64,000 nt of DNA, from positions 977,001 through 1,041,000 of the forward strand of contig NZ_CP043627.1 of the NCBI RefSeq assembly GCF_016804325.1. The letters run 5' to 3'. This DNA comes from Methylobacterium aquaticum (lineage in GTDB: Bacteria; Pseudomonadota; Alphaproteobacteria; Rhizobiales; Beijerinckiaceae). Under the pieces are notes generated by a model. It did no database searches. It was not told the DNA's origin and saw nothing but the letters and a program-made list of their open reading frames with translations. Every line of letters begins with the position of its first letter. Position 1 is the stretch's first letter. Positions 57,832 through 64,000 of the stretch are shown one piece after another. A program made the translations under genes and the position numbers.

Positions 57832-57833
57832 TC

Positions 57834-57958
57834 ATACCAATGGCCCAAGATGCTGACGCATCGGGCCATTGAGCCATCTCGAATTTTCTGTGCCAAGCCA
57901 GAGGCTTGACGAAAATTCCAGAACGGAACCAAAGGTCGTTTCCAACGACCGTTGGTAT
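57834..57958. mobile_element. Second type of MITE-like element
   Basis: The ends ATACCAA (57834-57840) and TTGGTAT (57952-57958) are inverted repeats around 125 bases that also contain GAATTTTC/GAAAATTC and GGTCGTTTCCAACGACC internal palindromes. It is AT-richer than its surroundings. Its right end abuts the last codons of the DUF2270 gene and provides that gene's stop codon. Confidence 0.6.
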
Positions 57959-58659
57959 CACACATGAACCGACCCATCATCCGGGTCGCGCCGGCCCGCC
58001 CGCAGGCCGGCCGCCAGGAGCCAGACGTAGAACCCGGCCACCCCGGCGAGCACCAGCCAGCCCGGCAGCGGCCCGAGGCCGGCCCCGGCCAGGATCTCCG
58101 GGATGCCGTGCGCGGTTTCGGCGACGCCCGCCTGCGTCCCGGTCTCCTGGAGCCGCGCCGAGGTGATCTTCAGCACCCAGGCGAGCAGCAGGATCGCGAA
58201 CATCCAGCCGTAATTGCGCCGCAGCCGCCGGCCGAACGCCTCGCGCAGGCCGATGTGGAACACCGGGTGGCGCAGGTCCTCGGCGAGCTGCCGGGTCCAG
58301 CCGGGATCGACCACGCTCCCCGGTGCGAACACCTCGGCGTAATAGTGCCGCTCGAGCTGGCGCACCCGGGTGCGGTAGACGTCGAAGAAGCGGTAGCGCC
58401 GTGCCTCGATGCCGAGCAGCAGCATCACCAGCAGCATGGCGAAGAGCAGCACGCCGTGATGCGCCGTCGGCGTCGAGAGCGAGACCGACAGCATCGCGGC
58501 GATGACGGTGATCGCCCAGTTGGTGGTGCGGTCGATCCGGTCGCGCCAGCCGGCCATGCGGGCGATCTCGGCCCGGTGGTAATGCGCCAGGACCGTGATG
58601 GTCTCGGACGGCGTCTTGGGGAACGGGAGGGCGGCGGCCTCCGGCGTCGCGGCGATCAT
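57958..58659 (-). CDS. DUF2270 family membrane protein
   Basis: Protein of 233 residues. Four hydrophobic segments are visible (about 45-62, 67-86, 165-185, 205-225). HYHRAEIARMAGWRDRIDRTTNWAITV at the N-terminus and EARRYRFFDVYRTRVRQLERHYY in the middle are typical of DUF2270; the function is unknown. GGGAGG lies just before ATG 58659. The TGA stop lies at the edge of a palindromic element. Divergent from the ECF sigma gene. Confidence 0.8.
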   Translation of the reverse strand: MIAATPEAAALPFPKTPSETITVLAHYHRAEIARMAGWRDRIDRTTNWAITVIAAMLSVSLSTPTAHHGVLLFAMLLVMLLLGIEARRYRFFDVYRTRVRQLERHYYAEVFAPGSVVDPGWTRQLAEDLRHPVFHIGLREAFGRRLRRNYGWMFAILLLAWVLKITSARLQETGTQAGVAETAHGIPEILAGAGLGPLPGWLVLAGVAGFYVWLLAAGLRAGRRDPDDGSVHV

Positions 58660-58841
58660 GGGGCCTCCCTTGCCGGCGCCTCTTCGTCGTCCGGGCCCGG
58701 GCGCCGGCATCATGGCGCAGATCGCGGGGGGACCGGAAGACGCGCATCGCACCGATGATCCGAGGCTGCCCCGTGGTCCTTGGCGCGCGATTGATCTATG
58801 GCGGAAGCGGAAGAGGGGCGGCGTCCCCGGAGGCACGAGCG

Positions 58842-59452
58842 ATGCTGCGCGGCGAGGACCGGCCCCGAGAGACCTGCTCCAGAGAGACCCGCCCGCCGAC
58901 CGTGACGTCGCCCTGTTGGCCGAGCTGATCGCCCGGGTGGCGGCGGGGCGGCAGGAGGCCCTGCGGGCGCTCTACGACCGCACGGCCCCGAAACTTTTCG
59001 GCCTGATCCTGCGTATCGTCCGGGACCGGGCCGCCGCCGAGGACGTGCTGCAGGATTCCTACCTGCGGGTCTGGCAGCATGCCGGAGGCTACGCCCCGGA
59101 GGCGGGGCGGCCGATGGCCTGGCTTGCCGCGATCGCGCGCCACCGCGCCATCGACTGGGTGCGGCGAAGGGGCGAGGTGCCGATGCCGGCAAGCGACGAC
59201 GACGAGGAGGACTGGCTCCAGCGCATCGCCGACCCGCGGGACCGCGAGGCCGAGTTCCTGAGCCGCGACGCGCTCCTCGCCTGCCTCGAACGGCTCGAGC
59301 CGACGCAGCGCGACTGTGTGGTCCGGGCCTATTGCGAGGGCCTGTCGCGGGAGGAACTGGCCGTGCGCTACGACCGACCGGTCAACACCGTGAAGACCTG
59401 GCTGCATCGCGGGCTCGCCTCGCTGCGGGGCTGCCTGGACGACGCCGCATGA
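58842..59452 (+). CDS. ECF-type RNA polymerase sigma factor, 5' end probably frameshifted
   Basis: The body carries region 2 (LYDRTAPKLFGLILRIV, AEDVLQDSYLRVWQHAGGY, MAWLAAIARHRAIDWVRRR) and region 4 (LEPTQRDCVVRAYCEGLSREEL, VNTVKTWLHRGLASLRG), typical of the SigK-like ECF group. In this frame no start with a ribosome site exists near the expected N-terminus. ATG 58842, 8 bases after GGAGG, reads MLRGEDRPRE in another frame. One added C in the CCCC run near 58863 would join it to PRDLLQRDPPADRDVALLAEL. An in-frame ATG at 58712 is a weaker alternative. Coupled by ATGA to its anti-sigma gene. Confidence 0.88.
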
Positions 59453-60165
59453 GCGCCCCCGACGCGATGGGCCCGCCCGACGAACCCGACCTGCGGGCTG
59501 CCGAATACGTGCTCGGTACCCTGAGCGCCGCCGAGCGCGAGGCCTATCGGCGCGACCGGGAGACCTCCCCGGCGCTGCAAGCGGCCGAGCGGGCCTGGGA
59601 GGCGCGCCTCGCCCCCCTGGCCGGGGCCGTGCCGGAGGTCGCAAGCCCGCCCGGCGCCTGGGCGGGCATCGCCGCGCGCGTGGCCCGCGAGGCGCCGCGT
59701 CCCGCCGCCCCGGTCGTCGACCTGCGCCCGGCGCTCCGGCGCTGGCGTCGTGCCGCCCTGGCGGCGGGGTCGCTCGCCGCCGGCCTCGCCATGTTCATCG
59801 CCGTCGAGCGCCTGATGCCGCGCCCGGAGGCGGCGCAGTACCTCGCGGTGGTGAACCGGGGCGGCGAATTGCCGGCCCTGGTGGTGCGGGTCGATCCGCG
59901 GGCCGGCACGGTGCAGGTCCGGGCGCTCGCCGCCGAGGCGCCGCGCGACCGCAGCCTGGAGCTCTGGGTGGTGCCGGCGGCCGGCGCGCCCCGCTCCGTC
60001 GGCCTCGTCCGGGACGAGGCGGGCACCCGTCTCCCCCTGCCGGCGGGCGACCGCGGCCTCCTCGAGGGAGCGAGCCTCGCCGTCACCGTGGAGCCGCCCG
60101 GCGGCTCGCCCTCGGGCGCCCCGACCGGGCCGGTGGTCTATACCGGCCGCCTGATCCGCGAATAG
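59449..60165 (+). CDS. Anti-sigma-K factor RskA-like protein
   Basis: Protein of 238 residues. The cytoplasmic sigma-binding part starts near LRAAEYVLGTLSAAEREAYRR. One transmembrane helix lies at about 102-122 (LAAGSLAAGLAMFIAVERL). The outside RskA domain follows (LWVVPAAGAPRSVGLV, LAVTVEPPGGSPSGAPTGPV). It would hold the sigma factor at the membrane until a signal triggers proteolysis. It overlaps the sigma gene by 4 bases and precedes a fasciclin gene. Confidence 0.88.
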   Translation: MSAPDAMGPPDEPDLRAAEYVLGTLSAAEREAYRRDRETSPALQAAERAWEARLAPLAGAVPEVASPPGAWAGIAARVAREAPRPAAPVVDLRPALRRWRRAALAAGSLAAGLAMFIAVERLMPRPEAAQYLAVVNRGGELPALVVRVDPRAGTVQVRALAAEAPRDRSLELWVVPAAGAPRSVGLVRDEAGTRLPLPAGDRGLLEGASLAVTVEPPGGSPSGAPTGPVVYTGRLIRE

Positions 60166-60181
60166 GCGCGAAAAAATTCGG

Positions 60182-60208
60182 GGGCGGACGAAAAAATCGC
60201 CGCCCTTT
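60182..60208 (+). terminator. Possible terminator after the anti-sigma gene
   Basis: Arms GGGCGG (60182-60187) and CCGCCC (60200-60205) with an AT-rich loop are followed by TTT. It would separate the sigma/anti-sigma transcript from the fasciclin gene. Confidence 0.5.
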
Positions 60209-60209
60209 C

Positions 60210-60235
60210 GAAACTTTCCCGTCCGGCCTTCCGTA
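60210..60235 (+). promoter_or_regulatory. Candidate ECF sigma promoter of the fasciclin gene
   Basis: GAAACT (60210-60215) and CGTA (60232-60235) are separated by 16 bases, matching the GGAAC/GAAAC -35 and CGT -10 layout of ECF promoters. It lies 55 bases before the fasciclin start. I saw no equally good copy before the sigma gene. It is a pattern match only. Confidence 0.4.
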
Positions 60236-60289
60236 CCGGCCCTCGACCCCGACGAGAGCGGGGCCGATACGAGAGACGGAAGCGATCCC

Positions 60290-60844
60290 ATGACGATCCG
60301 GACCCACGCCCGCACCCTGGTTCTCGCCCTCGCCCTGGCGGCGACCGCCGGCAGCGCCCATGCCAAGAACCCGATGGTCGGCGGCGCGCCGATGTATGCC
60401 TCGAAGTCGATCGTCGAGAACGCGGTCAACTCGAAGGACCACACCACCCTCGTCGCCGCCGTGAAGGCCGCCGGCCTCGTCGACACGCTCGCCGGCCCCG
60501 GTCCGTTCACGGTCTTCGCGCCCACCAACGCCGCCTTCGCCAAGCTGCCGGCCGGCACGGTCGAGTCGCTCGTCCAGCCGCAGAACAAGGCGACGCTCAC
60601 CAAGATCCTGACCTATCACGTCGTGCCCGGCACCTACACGGCCAAGGACCTGATGGGGCTGGTGAAGCAGGGCGGCGGCCAAGCCGAGCTGAAGACCGCC
60701 GCCGGCCAGACCCTGACGGTGATGCAGAAGGGCAAGCGGCTGTTCGTCGCCGACGATAAGGGCAACACCGCCCGGGTGACGATCGGCAACGTGATGCAGT
60801 CGAACGGTGTCATCCACGTCATCGACACCGTGCTGATGCCCTGA
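60290..60844 (+). CDS. Secreted fasciclin (FAS1) domain protein
   Basis: Protein of 184 residues. A signal peptide (about 1-25, ending GSAHA) is followed by one FAS1 domain: SKSIVENAVNSKDHTTLVAAVKAAGL, GPFTVFAPTNAAFAKLPAGTV, LTKILTYHVVPGTY and GVIHVIDTVLMP. Such proteins are small extracytoplasmic adhesion or cell-surface factors. It is probably the target of the adjacent sigma/anti-sigma pair, as mpt70/mpt83 are for SigK/RskA in mycobacteria. Confidence 0.92.
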   Translation: MTIRTHARTLVLALALAATAGSAHAKNPMVGGAPMYASKSIVENAVNSKDHTTLVAAVKAAGLVDTLAGPGPFTVFAPTNAAFAKLPAGTVESLVQPQNKATLTKILTYHVVPGTYTAKDLMGLVKQGGGQAELKTAAGQTLTVMQKGKRLFVADDKGNTARVTIGNVMQSNGVIHVIDTVLMP

Positions 60845-60855
60845 TCGATCCGGTC

Positions 60856-60878
60856 GCCGGGCGGGAGCACCGCCCGGC
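60856..60878 (+). terminator. Hairpin after the fasciclin gene
   Basis: Nine-base perfect arms (60856-60864 GCCGGGCGG and 60870-60878) with a 5-base loop lie 12 bases after the stop. There is no T run, so termination is uncertain. Confidence 0.45.
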
Positions 60879-61122
60879 CGCCGCCCGGGGCAGCCGGTCC
60901 GTGAAACCTCCCCGTGAGCCTTGGACGTCATAATCCGTTACGCAAGTTGACTCGCCGGATCGCCGGCCGGTCCGCTAGAAGGACGACGAGCGTGGCGGGT
61001 GCGGTGCAGCAGGAATTCCCCGGTCGGAACCGACTGGCGGGAATCCTGCCGCAATGCTCCGTATAAGGGCCGGGGCGTCCCGCAGCGGGACACTCTGCGG
61101 GCGAGACGTTGAGGCGGTGAGC

Positions 61123-62949
<1,827 letters not shown>

Positions 62950-63045
62950 GTCCGCCCGGTTCGACAAACATCCGGCAAAAGTGCTATTCGGTTCGCCGGC
63001 TCTTGCTCAGTTCGGCAACAGCTGTCGGGCCGAAGGGATTTCGAG

Positions 63046-63975
63046 ATGAAGCAAAGAACGATACTTATACAGAATTATCATCCACCAGGTACACAGGGCC
63101 TGATCCGCGACTTCAAAAAAATCGGCTTCAGAGTTGTCGCGCCCGATAGCAATTGGGGTCGTATATCATATTATGCGCCTAATGATGGTCTTGGCGGCGA
63201 GTTGATCAGCTACGAGGAGTTTGTCGCGTTGCCGCCTGGATACGTGATGATTGCATGCAAGCCTCAGGAAGAAGATTTCAAGAAGCTAGCCAGGAGCGGA
63301 AATCACGGCATTATATTAAATATCGCGCAGCAACATCATGAATACGAAAGCGGAATATCGGACATAATGATTTGTCCAGATATTGGTTTATACAATAATT
63401 ATTCTAGCCACATCAAACATAAGCTACTTTACTTTCCGAGGCCATTCATCGAATCTATACCAACAAAAAACATTGAAACCGCATACTACGGCAAGAAAAT
63501 TTATTCCTATATCAATCTTCCGCATCATTGGCCGAGAGGGTCGCAGGCTTTTGCGGAATTCACAAGCAAATACGATGGTGAGTGTGAGCAATACGGGACC
63601 GATGCTTCAGGAGGGGCTCTAAGTCACGCGCAGTGCCACACGAAGATGGCAGAAGCGTTCTTCACCGTCCATTTGAAGGATGCGGAGGGGTACGGCCTGA
63701 CATGTCTTGAGTCGATGATGATCGGGACTCCCGTGGTTGGGCTGAACAGCTTGATGGCAGGAACGACACTCAAGGCCTTTTTTCTCGACGATACCACCTC
63801 GATCCTGGCCGACACGATCGACGAACTGGTAGCTCGGATTGACGCCATCACGCTCCAGGACTACGCCGCGATGTGCAAGGCGTGCGAGAGCCGCGTCCTC
63901 GACCTGACGTCCGATGCGCGCACCGTCGATAAACTGCGCGAAGCCATCGAGGAGGACGAGAGCAGCGCCGCTTGA
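63046..63975 (+). CDS. Glycosyltransferase (GT4-like), compositionally foreign
   Basis: Protein of 309 residues. The C-terminal half has the nucleotide-sugar site pattern KDAEGYGLTCLESMMIGTPV, with Glu-x7-Glu, and the N-terminal half starts ILIQNYHPPGTQGLIRDF. It probably transfers a sugar to a surface polymer. About 600 bases at the 5' end (63046-63640) are clearly AT-richer than the surroundings, with codons such as ATA, TTA and AAT; the last 250 bases return to local composition. AAGGGA lies upstream of the ATG. It follows glmS by 96 bases and ends 25 bases before the window edge. Confidence 0.75.
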   Translation: MKQRTILIQNYHPPGTQGLIRDFKKIGFRVVAPDSNWGRISYYAPNDGLGGELISYEEFVALPPGYVMIACKPQEEDFKKLARSGNHGIILNIAQQHHEYESGISDIMICPDIGLYNNYSSHIKHKLLYFPRPFIESIPTKNIETAYYGKKIYSYINLPHHWPRGSQAFAEFTSKYDGECEQYGTDASGGALSHAQCHTKMAEAFFTVHLKDAEGYGLTCLESMMIGTPVVGLNSLMAGTTLKAFFLDDTTSILADTIDELVARIDAITLQDYAAMCKACESRVLDLTSDARTVDKLREAIEEDESSAA

Positions 63976-64000
63976 GGGGCGGCGGCGCATCCCTTCGATG

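Noticed and set aside
60845-61122. glmS ribozyme/riboswitch upstream of glmS
   Set aside because: That element is known mainly from Gram-positive bacteria, and I could not find its conserved core here.

Overview
The window is GC-rich (about 70% by eye) and reads as an alphaproteobacterial chromosome, most likely Methylobacterium or a close relative. The evidence is a CtrA cell-cycle regulator divergent from fliI/fliJ, the order ffh-rpsP-rimM, osmoregulated glucan genes opgGH, an MHYT-GGDEF-EAL protein, and many short palindromic repeats between genes. The genus is an inference from gene content and style; I could not search a database. No rRNA, tRNA or CRISPR array was seen.

Layout. 1-6.4 kb: chemotaxis operon cheA-cheW-cheY-cheB-cheR. 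6.4-7.3 kb: repeat-rich spacer with one palindromic element inserted inside another. 7.3-10.3 kb: ctrA divergent from fliI-fliJ. 10.3-17.7 kb: GNAT acetyltransferase, alpha/beta hydrolase, YbhN-like membrane protein, SAM methyltransferase and a large c-di-GMP turnover protein. 17.9-24.9 kb: a very large alpha-2-macroglobulin divergent from a peptidoglycan-binding, trypsin-like protein that seems catalytically dead. 25-27 kb: small hypothetical genes, tandem repeats, an AT-rich island and a decayed IS481-type transposase. 27-30 kb: rimM, rpsP, ffh. 31-35 kb: a 1329-residue double glycosyltransferase with N-terminal NPDV repeats. 35.8-40 kb: rplY, pth, ychF, endonuclease V and a tandem MaoC protein. 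40-50 kb: L,D-transpeptidase, sigma-54 activator, oligoendopeptidase F, frameshifted EamA transporter, esterase. 49-56 kb: DUF6460 protein, MATE transporter, GFA protein, methyltransferase, opgH/opgG. 56-64 kb: glmU, DUF2270 protein, an ECF sigma / RskA-like anti-sigma / fasciclin module, glmS, and a compositionally foreign glycosyltransferase.

Functional links. The che genes, ctrA and fliIJ belong to motility and its cell-cycle control. glmU, glmS, the L,D-transpeptidase, opgGH and the two glycosyltransferase genes supply envelope precursors, glucans and surface sugars. rimM, rpsP, ffh, rplY, pth and ychF serve translation and protein targeting.

The main cross-window signal is that four genes (fliI, ffh, the EamA gene and the ECF sigma gene) each look one base short at a run of G or C. 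In each case adding one base back rebuilds a natural protein. The simplest explanation is homopolymer undercalling in the assembly; the alternative is a real mutational habit. A second signal is the abundance of 12-18 bp tandem repeats. Inside genes their units are multiples of three; between genes they are often not.
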